From Manihot esculenta (taxonomy: Eukaryota; Streptophyta; Magnoliopsida; Malpighiales; Euphorbiaceae), in NCBI RefSeq assembly GCF_001659605.2, contig NC_035176.2:19733122-19797121 (forward strand): DNA of 64,000 bases, given 5' to 3'. Below are positions 26,501 through 35,404 of the stretch, in pieces; the stretch's first letter is position 1; each line of letters opens with the position of its first letter. Under the pieces are notes generated by a model. The model saw only the letters and a list, made by a program, of their open reading frames with translations. It did not search any database and was not told where the DNA came from. Position numbers and translations under genes: made by a program.

Positions 26501-29190
26501 TACTCTATGTCTACTAGGAAAGAGAACTATGAGGAAAAATATGTATTTTAGTACACCACCAACAACTTACATATTTTTATCCGACTAGGCTCAAATTGCA
26601 GATCCTTCAGCTTCATTATCTTATAACAATTAGTTAATAACTGTGTTATAGGAAGTCAACTATATAAATATTTTTTCCTCATTAGTTAGCAAGTTATAGG
26701 GATGTATTCCTATTTAGGTAAGTGGATTGCAAAATTACAGGAATACTTGTATATAAATTTTATCCCTTTCACTATTTGAATATAAAGAATTTTCCACAAC
26801 ATGAAAACTGAAAATGCGCAAAGGTTCCAGCGAATTATAATGAAGACATAAGAGGATCATGGCCAGTTTCATTATAATTATCAAATCTAGGACACACAAA
26901 TTAACTCAAGTAATTAATTTAAAACAATCCATACCGATGATAGAAATCACAGTCTCTGTCATTTCTTGACATGGCATGCAGAAGATTATACATTTGTAGC
27001 ATCATTTTTCTTGGTATCTACATGAGGGAAAAAGTTTCCAGTGTCAAACATGTATGGAAGTTCTCAAATAAAGGATATAAAACCAGAAAAAAAAAAAGGA
27101 AAGAAGAAGAATTGAAGGAGAACAGAACAAAAAAGATGACTTGCCTTCTCGGAGAAAAGGTTAACGCGGACAAAGGAACAAAACAGATCCATAAATGCAT
27201 GCAGTATAAGTGAGTTCTGATGGGGCTGCAAAATACTATGCCGAGTTCTCAGAGATACCATGGGTAAGAGCAACCACTATGCCCATCTATATCAGAAAAA
27301 ACAAAATAATACGCACACACACACATATATATATATATTGGCAGGTGTCAAGGAGAGCATAGCATCTTCATGGGTTTTGATGCACATCAACAGCTATGCG
27401 ATATAGATCATTGGACATTTAAGATCAATTGTTTGTCATCTCACACGAAAATGCCAAAAATAATTTGGAGATACAGGAGAAGCAATCTCGATACTCACCA
27501 ACAAGGTAATTACTGTACTGCTTAGATCCAATATAAGTCTCAAAGCTTGTTCTCGAAATGCCATCAAGTCAATAAGCAGCTGGTCGACATATAAGAAAGC
27601 TATTATCAACTATAGATCAAAATTGATTTGCAATCTCTATAATCATCACAAAGCAATTAATTTCTATGTCATCAATCATCATCAAAGACAGTGTAGTCTG
27701 AAAAGAAGTGCATTCAATTCAATAATAAGCAGTTAGGATTAGTTGAAGCTATTGCTGGAAGTTTCCCATGCTGCAATGATTAGTTGAAGTTTGTTAATAA
27801 TCAATCAATGTTAATCGCTAAGATTCTTTCAAGCTGAACTATATGAAGCAGGATCAGTATTGAAGAGACTCACTGAGTAATAACAATCAAGATCAGTTCC
27901 TTCTAAGATTCTCTTCTCCCTTCCCTCTCCCTCACTTGTTTCGAATGAAGTTGATTTGGAAATCAACTTGCATTCACAGGACATTCCTAATATGCACCAT
28001 GATAGCTAATAACATGATTTCAAATAACAGCCATTATTTAACAGTTTTTCAGGGGTTGCTTCCAGTTACTACCCATGTGCTGGCATGTTTTTACCTTAAT
28101 ATCAATCATCATCTGTTCATTCCTAGTACAAGAATGGCTCACAGCTGACATGTATAAAAGGCTAGATTTCTGCTGCACGCTCCAGTTTGCATTTCCCCTA
28201 CAGCCAACCACTTCTTGTAGCTACCATTTTCATCAAGTAAAATCCTTCAAAACTCTTTCTACACTTTTCAGTTTGATTTTCCTGAATAACAAGGCATAGA
28301 TCTAGTAAATTATAATTAACCTATAAAGAAGTGGTAACCTAGGCCCGAACACAACACATCTAAACCTCAAAAATCCTTGAATCGCTTCATTGTAAACTCA
28401 TTCAATATTCATTCAACTTAATGAATTATGCAAACTTTACGGGGAAAAAAAGTGTAAATCAACAAATTGAATCAATACATAATGGATGTAACAGGCCCAT
28501 AATTGTTATATCTGACTGTGAGAATGACTTATATTAATGAGCATTTGCAGCCTTAAATACTGAACATGCTTGCAATATAAAAATGAAAGCATCAAGCAAA
28601 TTCAATACCTGGACCCATGGCTCCAAGCTCTGCAAATGAACTTCTGCACTATCATTTAAAGCATCCAAAGCAATCTTATCAACCTGCATCAATCTTTCCC
28701 AAGTTATAGAACTCATCTATTCATCTACTGAGACATTAAGGAAACAAATATGTGTATATTTAACATAATAGACAATGCTTACTCGCTCAAGTTGCAGTTT
28801 GCTAAAATGCTCCGGAAACTTTTTTGAGAGCAATAAGCAAATCCTTGGATAGTTTGGGAACACACCTGCTTTCCAAAATGCTTCAGAAAACACATGACCA
28901 ACTGGATCTGGATAGTCCAGGATTTGATTCAATCTATACATTTTGGCCATGAGGCCTTCAGCTACTTCAGTAAGCTGCACTACCCACTGTAAGTTTAAAC
29001 CCTTGTATGAGCCACCTGAACTTTGAATCTGTCCATCGGGACCCTTGTTCCTAGAAGTCCTAAATGTCACTGGAGAAGACATATCAGAACCCAAGTACTC
29101 TGTCCATCTTGATGGACCATCCCACTCCTTTGATCTTGCAGCTGTGGGTGAGAGGTCTTGGGCTGAAAAATCTTGCCAAGGCTTTGCCAT
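236..29190 (-). CDS. NAP1: NAP1/GNARLED, WAVE/SCAR complex subunit (23 exons, complete)
   Basis: Plant Nck-associated protein 1 (Hem family), a scaffold of the WAVE/SCAR complex with SRA1/PIR, ABI, BRK1 and SCAR, which activates ARP2/3 actin nucleation and shapes trichomes and pavement cells. I recognised it from long blocks matching plant NAP1, e.g. EGPSRWTEYLG-like start, YPDPVGHVFSEAFWKAGVFP, RRHMSIVHLAEQH and the SRSGPLLYK end. Exons, 5' to 3' on the minus strand: 29190-28783, 28683-28609, 27579-27499, 27225-27145, 27017-26935, 26264-26180, 21255-21130, 21011-20904, 20298-20254, 20176-20034, 19106-18974, 18520-18410, 18180-18102, 16493-16300, 12748-12603, 6332-6251, 5974-5864, 4542-4417, 4322-4183, 4108-4012, 3277-2286, 1806-1594, 731-236. 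Total 4,155 nt, 1,384 residues plus stop; phases agree at every junction and no stop or frameshift is seen. Length is close to the roughly 1,390-1,400 residues usual for plant NAP1. The tail is serine/proline-rich. The gene looks functional despite introns of up to 6.3 kb. Confidence 0.95.
1324..1402. repeat. Short tandem duplication in NAP1 intron 22
   Basis: Two nearly identical units reading GGTGATGA..TTTTAACATATTGG(T/C)AAAAGTTAGCAC follow each other. Simple intronic duplication. Confidence 0.6.
2084..2108. repeat. (TA)n microsatellite
   Basis: Run of about 12 TA units within NAP1 intron 21. Confidence 0.85.
5262..5304. repeat. (CA)n-(GA)n compound microsatellite
   Basis: About 14 CA units followed by about 7 GA units in NAP1 intron 17. 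Likely polymorphic. Confidence 0.9.
6068..6116. repeat. 24-bp tandem duplication
   Basis: The unit TAACAGTAGAAATAACAAAA.. occurs twice in direct tandem in NAP1 intron 16. Confidence 0.75.
6880..8090 (+). mobile_element. Ty1/copia remnant (RT end, RNase H, 3' end)
   Basis: Lies in the 6.27-kb NAP1 intron 15 (6,333-12,602), antisense to the gene. A decayed plus-strand reading shows the copia RT/RNase H order: a LLKYFLGIEIT-like block near 6,970, then GSFKLGLFYGNLENSNMEFFSDANC (copia RNase H start, about 7,281-7,350), a CVFDE..LVPWRRK block near 7,400, a WCDNQ-like block near 7,670, and a degraded polypurine/LTR start (GGGAGTGTTAAGG) near 7,900. Stops and frameshifts throughout. No intact LTR pair seen. 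Confidence 0.65.
8574..8602. repeat. (GA)n microsatellite
   Basis: About 14 GA units at the end of a purine-rich tract (8,160-8,640), within NAP1 intron 15. Confidence 0.85.
8745..8882. repeat. Short GC-rich dispersed-repeat fragment
   Basis: About 140 bp with repeated GCCT(T/C)G/GAGGCG words, clearly richer in G+C than its AT-rich surroundings. It looks like a truncated MITE or SINE fragment; I could not assign a family. Confidence 0.35.
8920..9970 (+). mobile_element. Second Ty1/copia RNase H remnant, interrupted by a MITE
   Basis: Plus-strand copia RNase H remnant: an RALGRGLLYSNYEYSNIECFSDVD block (8,975-9,050) followed by a VFVERNPISWRSKK block (9,092-9,138). The 3' part resumes after the inserted MITE with GTATGATTAACATCCAAGTTCC, the copia C-terminal/PPT region. 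Broken by stops. It resembles the fragment at 6,880-8,090 but is a separate piece. Confidence 0.65.
9447..9912. mobile_element. hAT-type MITE rich in CGAACCGAACCG
   Basis: 466-bp element with terminal inverted repeats starting TAGGGGTGAGCA and ending TGCTCACCCCTA. The flanks TTTGTAAC (9,439-9,446) and TTTGTATC (9,913-9,920) look like an 8-bp target duplication with one mismatch, as expected for hAT. The interior is two arms of repeated CCGAAC/GTTCGG words. It sits inside a copia remnant, so it is the younger insertion. Confidence 0.75.
10103..10481. mobile_element. MITE with terminal inverted repeats, TA target (mariner-like)
   Basis: The left end GAAAAAATTACTACTTAGTC and the reverse complement of the right end (GGAAAAATTATTACTTAGTC) match for about 50 bp with scattered changes. 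TA lies at both borders. The internal text has the CTTAGTCC...GGAACC style common in plant MITEs. Confidence 0.6.
10566..10729 (+). repeat. 5' LTR of the deleted copia element
   Basis: 164 bp, TG...CA, contains TATAAATATATTG; similar to the 3' LTR but differs near its start. Confidence 0.75.
12162..12341 (+). repeat. 3' LTR of the deleted copia element
   Basis: 180 bp, TG...CA. Contains an extra partial repeat of the first 25 bp relative to the 5' LTR plus scattered substitutions, which indicates an old insertion. Confidence 0.75.
14226..16075. repeat. Degenerate AGAACC-rich repetitive element in NAP1 intron 14
   Basis: The two ends carry clusters of GAACC/GGTTC words (14,262-14,440 and 15,860-16,050), in the style of plant TIR elements with such arrays. 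The middle is very AT-rich and holds a nested inverted-repeat element (14,580-15,060) and a tandem duplication (about 15,615-15,735). Borders are uncertain and no coding remains are seen. Confidence 0.4.
14580..15060. mobile_element. Inverted-repeat MITE
   Basis: The left arm (TCTCAACTTTACCAGAAAAG.. onward, about 120 bp) matches the reverse complement of the right arm that ends near GTGCAAATATGTTTTAGCC. The outer left tip may extend to about 14,470. Confidence 0.5.
16967..17984. mobile_element. Fold-back element with about 300-bp arms
   Basis: The left arm (about 16,967-17,267) and right arm (about 17,685-17,984) are inverted copies of each other at roughly 85 percent identity. The arms share GCTATTTTGCAATTTAATC, GGTAAAATTGTCC and CTTGAATTGG, and meet in CAACTCAAAATCTC. 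The spacer is about 420 bp, with no coding content. It occupies most of NAP1 intron 13. Confidence 0.65.
20546..20590. repeat. (TA)n-(GA)n compound microsatellite
   Basis: About 8 TA units followed by about 13 GA units in NAP1 intron 8. Confidence 0.85.
21738..21973 (+). repeat. Solo-LTR-like copia sequence
   Basis: 236 bp beginning TGTTGATAATTTTC and ending TTATCAACA, with a TATAAAAT-type box, followed at once by TGGTACC, which resembles a methionine-tRNA primer binding site. No gag follows, so it is a solo LTR or a truncated element. Confidence 0.5.
22085..22500. mobile_element. MITE with about 38-bp terminal inverted repeats
   Basis: The left end (GGATAATTTACAATATAATC) matches the reverse complement of the right end (GGGTAATTTATAATGGTCC), and both continue into CAAAACC. 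The interior is rich in TTAGTCCCT and GGACTAAA words. Confidence 0.6.
22620..23640 (+). mobile_element. Ty1/copia pol remnant (integrase end to RT start)
   Basis: Lies in NAP1 intron 6, antisense to the gene. The block MPLKALNYQSPLKVIKGTNS and then PPKVFGCVYFVH (22,791-22,900) is the integrase C-terminal core of copia pol. DPKWKEAMV near 23,405 is the RT start, followed by a decayed KHKANESIET block near 23,550. Several stops. Confidence 0.65.
24297..26105 (+). mobile_element. Second Ty1/copia pol remnant (protease to RT start)
   Basis: Plus-strand remnant: SSPWIIDSSANRHMTGSF (24,311-24,370, protease with the usual DSGA changed to DSSA), gag-pre-integrase EIIAWHQRLGHPSFFILEKL (24,645-24,705), integrase fragments with VLKTDN near 24,980, and DSNWKGAMIEEMK (25,925-25,965, RT start). 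Interrupted by stops and indels. It ends about 75 bp from NAP1 exon 6. The GC-rich stretch 23,930-24,080 may be its leader. Confidence 0.65.
26454..26555. repeat. 51-bp tandem duplication
   Basis: The unit starting CTATGTCTACTAGGAAAGAG occurs twice in direct tandem, with a few substitutions, in NAP1 intron 5. Confidence 0.8.
27018..27144 (-). other. NAP1: GC-AG intron (intron 4 of NAP1)
   Basis: Exon 4 ends GAGAAG and is followed by GCAAGT rather than GTAAGT. The next exon starts after a normal AG, and the reading frame (SEK then IPRK) requires exactly this junction. GC-AG introns are a known minority class with strong flanking consensus, which fits the AAG|GCAAGT seen here. Confidence 0.85.
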
Positions 29191-30420
29191 GAATTAATGG
29201 TTTGCTTGGATACTCTGCAAGTTAAGTTTAAATAAGAGCTAGCTTCAGATCTGAAACTCAAGAAACTATTTCCTTATTGACTTTATTTTTTCCCATTTGA
29301 ATTCTGCGGTCATTTTTTCCTTTTATTAATTTTATTTTGTGACAACCATGTAGATGGGGAACCTTCAAATTTCATTATATTTTCTTTTTCCACAGTTTCT
29401 TTTGCCACCAAAACAGAAATGAAGCCAGTATTTTTCTTTCCCAGGGAACTTTTATGATTATCCCAAATAAAATAGACAGTTTCGTCATTATTCTGTTTTA
29501 GCAGCTAAGGAAATTTCAAGTGAGAAGGGAAAAAGAGATGGAATATTTTTCTTTTTAAAATTTTTGCCTATTAATACTCATCATCTATATCAAAAGAGAA
29601 AATAGAAGTACGAAGCAGCAAAAGCATAAAGAACCAGAATATTGAAAAGGTTTTATTTTTGTCTTCTTCCATTCATTTACAGAGAGAAACCCGATAGAGC
29701 AAATAAAAACAAACTGCTAGCATCACAATTCACAAGCAACCTATTTCTAAATCATTTACCACTAATTATATTCCAAAATGAGGTTAAAAAAAAAAAGGAA
29801 AAGAACTGTTAGTTGCTCAACAAATGTAAAACAAATATTAAGAAAAATCCTAGGAAAAAAGAAAGAACATTGGAGTTCTGTTCCTGAAAGATTAAGTGCT
29901 CAGTCAAGGTCTGAGAACAAAATTTTTTTCTCTTGTTCCTCGTACTTCCTCAGCAACCGAAGGAAGAACTCGCATCCTCAGACAAACACAACAGAAAAAA
30001 ATAGCATTTTCAAAAGAAAGAGGAAAATGCAACTCAAAGCCATGAACAAAACAGAAAAAAAAAATTTAAAACAAAACCAAGAATATATACTTCATCCAGT
30101 TTCCTGAGGAACTGAAAGAAAAAAGAGAAAAATTGAAAATCTAAGGCCACAAGCACCAAAAAAGAGGCACGGTGGCATAGCTAGAAGAGAGAAGAGTACC
30201 GTACAAGTTGAAGCTGCGAAATTGGGAATTCACAGCTGGGGATTGTTTGATGGCATCCAAGTATCGAGTTCAGATCTGAAGAGTCTTTGAAAACAGGTAA
30301 GAGAGAGAGAGAGAGAGGTCAGTTGGTTTTAGTGGGAGAGCTGTATTTCTGAGATTGGAAAACGGGAGTGGAAGATGACAAGAAAATGACGATCTAATTC
30401 TTATTCCTTAATTAAACAGA
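29191..30420 (-). promoter_or_regulatory. NAP1 5' UTR and promoter region, possible 5' UTR intron
   Basis: No coding signal lies upstream of the NAP1 ATG at 29,190. A pyrimidine-rich acceptor (CTTGCAG, exon resuming at 29,214) and a possible donor (ACG|GTACTC, exon ending at 30,200) suggest a 5' UTR intron of about 985 nt. A CT repeat on the minus strand (30,301-30,318) is typical of plant leader or core-promoter sequence. The purine-rich stretch 29,770-30,107 is open on the plus strand but low in complexity and is probably intronic. Transcription start is not determinable by eye. Confidence 0.45.
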
Positions 30421-31145
30421 TAGCCCCTTTTTCCTCTCTTTTTTTTGGGTTCTTTTCTTTTTAATTAAAAAAAAAATTAAAATGTTGCATGAGAAATTAA
30501 TTCCATAATAGAAATATTTTGTTTTTGGCAAAATGCTTTTTGAACTCTTAAAAAATTTTCCAAAATCCACCTAATATATTTAAATTTTTATTTTTTTTTA
30601 ATTTTTAAATGTAACCAATTTATTATAAATTTAAGAGATAGTAAATGAGTTGTATTTATTTTTTTACAATGAGAGTTACTTATTTATATCTTAAAAATCT
30701 TTTAGTTCATATAAATATTTTTATTTTTATAATATTTAAATTTAGTAGAAATAGCTTAACAAAATATAAAACCCACCATTGTAAGTCTCCATTAAAAATT
30801 GAATATCGAAGTCTTTAACAAATATTATTAATAAATAAAAGGAATTCTGATGATTTATATTATTAATGAATAAATAATTTAATTTTAGAAAAATCAAAAA
30901 GTAAATAAAATTCTGTTAAAAAATTTTATAACTGAAAAATCCTTTTATCAACTAAAGTTATAAATAATTTAACTTTTTTTCTCTCCTCAGAATCAACTAT
31001 CTTTTTAATGTTATAGAAAGAACAAAAGTTATGAATTTAGATTATATAATAATTGAAAAATAAAGAAAATATATTATAATGTATTAGCTTTATATAGTGA
31101 TTTTTTTATGCAACTTATTACATTTTTATGGCCTTTTATTAGCTT
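30421..31145. other. AT-rich intergenic DNA between NAP1 and the virus insertion
   Basis: Very AT-rich, with homopolymer T/A runs and no open frames or recognisable repeats. It continues without a break into the duplicated host flank. Confidence 0.6.
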
Positions 31146-31880
31146 TATTAAGAAAATATAAAATAATTTTATTATAATAATATTCAAATATTCTTATGAC
31201 ATTTTAAAAGCTTTCAGAGTAAAATGTGATGTTTGGATACAAAAATAAAGAAAGTTATTTGGAATTCTTTTTGTGTTTTTGTTAAGTGTACTTTTTCATA
31301 ATAAATTTTTAAATATTTTTATTTTTATTAATTTCATAGATTAATTCTTTTTTCTTACTAAAAATATAAATAGGTATAATTTTTTATAAACTTCTTTTTC
31401 CAATAAGTCTTAGGCTTGCTAATTTTTTAAATTTCTTTTTTATTCATAGTTAAAAATTAACATTTTGTTCGGGAAGAGGCAAAATAAAGTAAGATTTTCT
31501 GAAATATGATTTTATAAGGTAAACTTTTTTATGATTTTTAAATCTTAACAATTTTTTGTTATTATCGAATAAAATAAGGGTTTGTTTAATTATAGAAAAT
31601 ATGCTTATTTTTTAAAAAAAATTCCTTGCTTTTAATAAAATTAGAGCACGTGTTCATTTTTTTTTTCTAATTGAAAAACATAAAATAAATTTTTTGTTTT
31701 CTAGATTCTATAAAAGAATTGAAAATTACTGAAATAATTATGTTTCATGTTTTCTTGATTATATTGAAAAATAATGTTCAAAATAAAAATAAAAAAAAAA
31801 CAAGAATTTCGTGTACAAAAAATTGTTATACAAGAAATATGATTTTTAATAATTATATTTATATATTTAAGTATGTAAAA
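31146..31880. repeat. Left copy of the duplicated host flank of the virus array
   Basis: 735 bp from TATTAAGAAAATATAAAATA to AAGTATGTAAAA, repeated directly at 46,695-47,450. By eye the copies differ by one substitution, a 23-bp block missing here and a 2-nt A-run difference. Viral sequence starts at 31,881. Confidence 0.9.
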
Positions 31881-33937
31881 GCTGTTAAATGAACAGCAGC
31901 AATTAGCCATAGAAGAACAAGAACCAGATGGAAGAACAAAAGATTTAAATAATCTCCAGTATATCAACATGGCAGATAGGGTAATAACCCATAAATGGTA
32001 CACCAGGGTGACCATAGTAGTACACAAGGAGTGGGTGTTCGAAACCAATGCCTTGATCGACTCAGGAGCTGATCTTAACTGTATCAATGAAGGACTAGTT
32101 CCTTCAAAGTACTTTTCAAAGACGCTCGAAGAGTTGCATACAGCGGATGAAAGCAGAATGTCGGTAAGATATAAATTAAATAATACTGTCATCTGCAACC
32201 AAGTACATGCTTCGAAATCCCTTTCTTATGGTAAAAGGATTATCTCATCCTGTTATCTTAGGGAACCCCTTTTTACATATGCTATACCCTATTAGGCAGA
32301 TAACTAAAGAAGGAATAAGTACAGAAATAAATGGAAAAGTAATCACTTTTCATTTTAATTCTCAACCAAAACTAAAAGAGATAGATGTGTTAAAAAACAC
32401 AATAGAAAGTAAGACTAAGTTTATTAACTCCTTAAAACAAGAAGTAGTCTATAAATGCATAGATGAAAGGTTAAAAGAACCCAAAATACAACAAAGGATT
32501 AAAGAAGTCCAGGAAGAGTTAATAAGAAACATTTGTGCTCAAAGCCCAGATGCTTTCTGGTCTAGGAAAAAACATGTGGTAAATTTGCCATATGAGCCTG
32601 AATTCTCAGAAAAGGCCATTCCTACAAAGGCCAGGCCCATTGCAATGGGACCAAGGCATTTAGAGATTTGTAAAAAGGAAGTTGCTGAGTTAAAGGCTAA
32701 AGGGTTAATAAGAAAAAGTGATAGCCCATGGAGTTGTCCAGCCTTTTATGTTGAAAATGCAGCGGAACTTGAAAGAGGAGTTCCCAGACTAGTTATTAAC
32801 TATAAGCCCTTAAATAAGGCGCTTAGATGGATACGATATCCATTACCCAACAAAAGAGATTTGTTGAATAGGCTTTATGAAGCTACAATATTCTCAAAAT
32901 TTGATATGAAATCTGGGTATTGGCAGATCCAGATAGCTGAAGAAGACAAATACAAAACTGCCTTCACTGTGCCCTTTGGGCATTATGAGTGGAATGTTAT
33001 GCCCTTCGGATTAAAGAATGCTCCTTCTGAATTTCAGAAGATTATGAACGAAATATTTAATGCTTATTCAGCATTTGCTGTAGTCTATATTGATGATGTC
33101 CTAATTTTTTTCAGGACAATAGACCAGCATTTCAAACATTTAAAATTGTTTGAAAAGATCGTTAAATGTAACGGTCTAGTGGTCTCTGCTAAGAAGATAA
33201 AAATCTTCCAAACAGAAGTTAGATTTCTAGGACACAATATTGCTAGAGGCACCATTATTCCTATCAATAGGGCAATTGAGTTTGCTGATAAATTTCCTGA
33301 TGAGATCAAAAATAAAACACAGTTGCAAAGGTTCCTAGGAAGCTTAAATTATGTAGCTGATTTTTATAAAGAATTAGCTCAGGACGCAAAACCTTTATTC
33401 CAGCGTCTCAGAAAAAACCCACCTGAATGGAGTAAAGAGTGTACATTAGCAGTAAAGAAAATCAAAAGTAGAGTAAAAACCCTGCCTTGTCTTGCTATAC
33501 CCCATCCAGAATCCTTTAAAATAGTAGAAACGGATGCCTCTGATAAAGGTTATGGTGGGATATTAAAACAAAAAATGCATGACAAAGAAACTTTGGTAAG
33601 ATTCACTAGCGGAATCTGGGTAGGACCTAGAGTAAATTACTCTACGGTAAAAAAGGAAGTTTTGGCCATTGTTCTATGTGTTCAAAAGTTCGAATCTGAT
33701 TTATTAAATCAGAAATTCCTAATCAGGATAGACTGTAAAAGTGCTAAGGAGATACTCCTTAAAGACGTTAAAAACATAGCGTCTAAACAAATATTTGCAA
33801 GATGGCAGGCTATTTTGTCTGTCTTTGATTTTGATATTGAGTTCATCAAAGGAGAATTTAACTCTTTGCCTGATTTTCTAACCAGAGAATTTCTTACAGA
33901 AAATGAGTACAAGGACTCCAACAAAGAGACAATATGA
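31881..33937 (+). pseudogene. Pararetrovirus ORF1, 3' fragment (protease-RT-RNase H)
   Basis: Begins inside ORF1, downstream of the CCHC finger. The protease motif DSGAD is at 32,059, RT YIDDVL at about 33,087 and the RNase H start VETDASDKGYGG at about 33,524. Compared with the right copy, two single-base deletions (about 32,203 and 32,224) shift the frame between protease and RT, so the piece reads as two overlapping frames (31,969-32,295 and 32,207-33,937). A serine after the RT motif is phenylalanine here. RNase H is complete to the stop at 33,937. The 5' part of the ORF is absent, so no functional polyprotein can be made from this piece. Confidence 0.9.
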
Positions 33938-35057
33938 TGAAGCCTCATCCTCTGTACCGGTTAAAGAATCGGATCATGTTCGTGATGATGCTTATAAAAT
34001 AAGCATTCAGCCAGTTAATGAAAAGGAGGTAAACTACCCCTATGTTCCAATCAGTTATTACTCACTGAGTCCTATAGAAAAAAGATATGAGAATCTGAAT
34101 CCATATGAGATAGCTGCATACTACACTGAGCACCATTCTGCTGTTCCTTTTCATCCAAAAGCCTATGATTACTATCAATCCATTCTTGCTGAAACAGGGT
34201 CAGTAGACATAGCTCCTACTGAAAGAACAGGTCATCAATGGGCCTATAGTAAGTTTGTCATCAAAAATATAATAACCAGTGAGCAATGGGGAGATTCTCT
34301 CTTTAAAATGAGAGAAATGAGATATGGCACCCCAAAGTGGTATAATTATTTTGATTATATCCAGGCTTGGACAGGAGCTCTCTTATACGAGAACAGACAG
34401 AGAAAATTTAGCTGGTTTATTCAATTCCAGTTAGAAAAGGAAGTTAAAGAATTTCCGCCATGGTTCCATGAATGGTTTTTTAATTGGGGAATTTTTCCCA
34501 TTATTCTACCAAATAAAGTTCGAACTGTTTATGAGCAGTTTTCAAAGGTTAATGAGCCTTTAGAAAATCCAAGACTGGAATTTACTCTGCGGTATAAGGT
34601 ACCATGGATTGCTAGATGGGATTATATCCTAACAGCAAAAAAGGGCAAAAAATTTGATGAGTTTTCAACCAGTAATGTAAAATGGTTGACTAGAAGAATT
34701 ATGATAAAATGGTGGGATAAAACCGATTTTTTCGGCAAATTATCTGTCCATTATCAAGAAGGTATTATACAACTGGTTAAAAAACCAGAAGAAACTGAGT
34801 CAGTTAAAGTTACAAATATGCTAAAGGAGTTATTTCACTCCTTAACCAAAGAAGAGTTAAAAACTCGTCTGACTATGGCTCTGGAAGAATTAACTGATAC
34901 CTCAACACCAACAAAGCAGCCAACTACTCAAGAAAAGGGTGACTGTTCCAAATCTAAAAGAATCAAGGAGAGCAGTGATTCTGATGAAGATGATGATTTA
35001 TTATCAGACTCTCTATATCATGACAGTCAAAATCAGTTCGACTCATCCTGGCCCTAA
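33903..35057 (+). CDS. Pararetrovirus ORF2, left copy (384 aa, unknown function)
   Basis: An uninterrupted 384-residue ORF whose ATG overlaps the ORF1 end by 35 nt. The protein has a hydrophilic N-terminus and a central tryptophan- and tyrosine-rich domain (about residues 110-280, with WFIQFQLEKE, PPWFHEWFFNWG, KVPWIARWDY and MIKWWDKT). Residues 355-384 form an acidic serine-rich tail (DSDEDDD). No transmembrane segment or enzyme motif is visible. W-rich blocks of this type occur in other plant pararetrovirus-related proteins as I recall them, but I cannot name a function. A strong splice acceptor (TTTCTTACAG) lies 3 nt before the ATG. Nearly identical to the right copy (two residue differences). 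Confidence 0.85.
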   Translation: MSTRTPTKRQYDEASSSVPVKESDHVRDDAYKISIQPVNEKEVNYPYVPISYYSLSPIEKRYENLNPYEIAAYYTEHHSAVPFHPKAYDYYQSILAETGSVDIAPTERTGHQWAYSKFVIKNIITSEQWGDSLFKMREMRYGTPKWYNYFDYIQAWTGALLYENRQRKFSWFIQFQLEKEVKEFPPWFHEWFFNWGIFPIILPNKVRTVYEQFSKVNEPLENPRLEFTLRYKVPWIARWDYILTAKKGKKFDEFSTSNVKWLTRRIMIKWWDKTDFFGKLSVHYQEGIIQLVKKPEETESVKVTNMLKELFHSLTKEELKTRLTMALEELTDTSTPTKQPTTQEKGDCSKSKRIKESSDSDEDDDLLSDSLYHDSQNQFDSSWP

Positions 35058-35400
35058 AGAAGCATCTGGTACGTCCGCAATGATGTAAAACTATTTGTCC
35101 ATATGTAATTATTAGTTTCTGTCTTTATGCAATTATTGTACTCTCGGTTCCAGCTGTAAAGGAAAAGAAAGTAGTGGACGATGGGGCCCACAGAGTACCC
35201 GCACTACCTCTTATCCGAAAGGAATCTTTCTTTTTCTTTTGTCTTTTCAGTCACATGTCGTCTTAATATTGGCTGTCTTAGCTTTTGAGATAAGAGAGAA
35301 TCTTTCAACTTGTTCTACAAGTTGATATAAATAGAGGTAGGCTAAGGAGGAAGAGCATCGGGAAAAACTTTGTAGCCACACTCTCTGTATTCGAAAGTTT
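35058..35400 (+). promoter_or_regulatory. Pararetrovirus intergenic promoter, left copy
   Basis: Noncoding region between ORF2 and the leader ORF. A TATA box (TATAAATAGAGG) at 35,326-35,337 predicts transcription start near 35,360. GGGGCCCAC near 35,184 is a TGGGCC-like motif. The TGACG (as-1-like) site of the right copy reads TGATG here (35,081-35,085). Position and form resemble the caulimovirid pregenomic RNA promoter. Confidence 0.75.
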
Positions 35401-35404
35401 ATGA

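Noticed and set aside
29778..30107. 109-codon plus-strand frame rich in Lys/Arg
   Set aside because: Purine-rich low-complexity DNA, probably in the NAP1 5' UTR intron; no domain.
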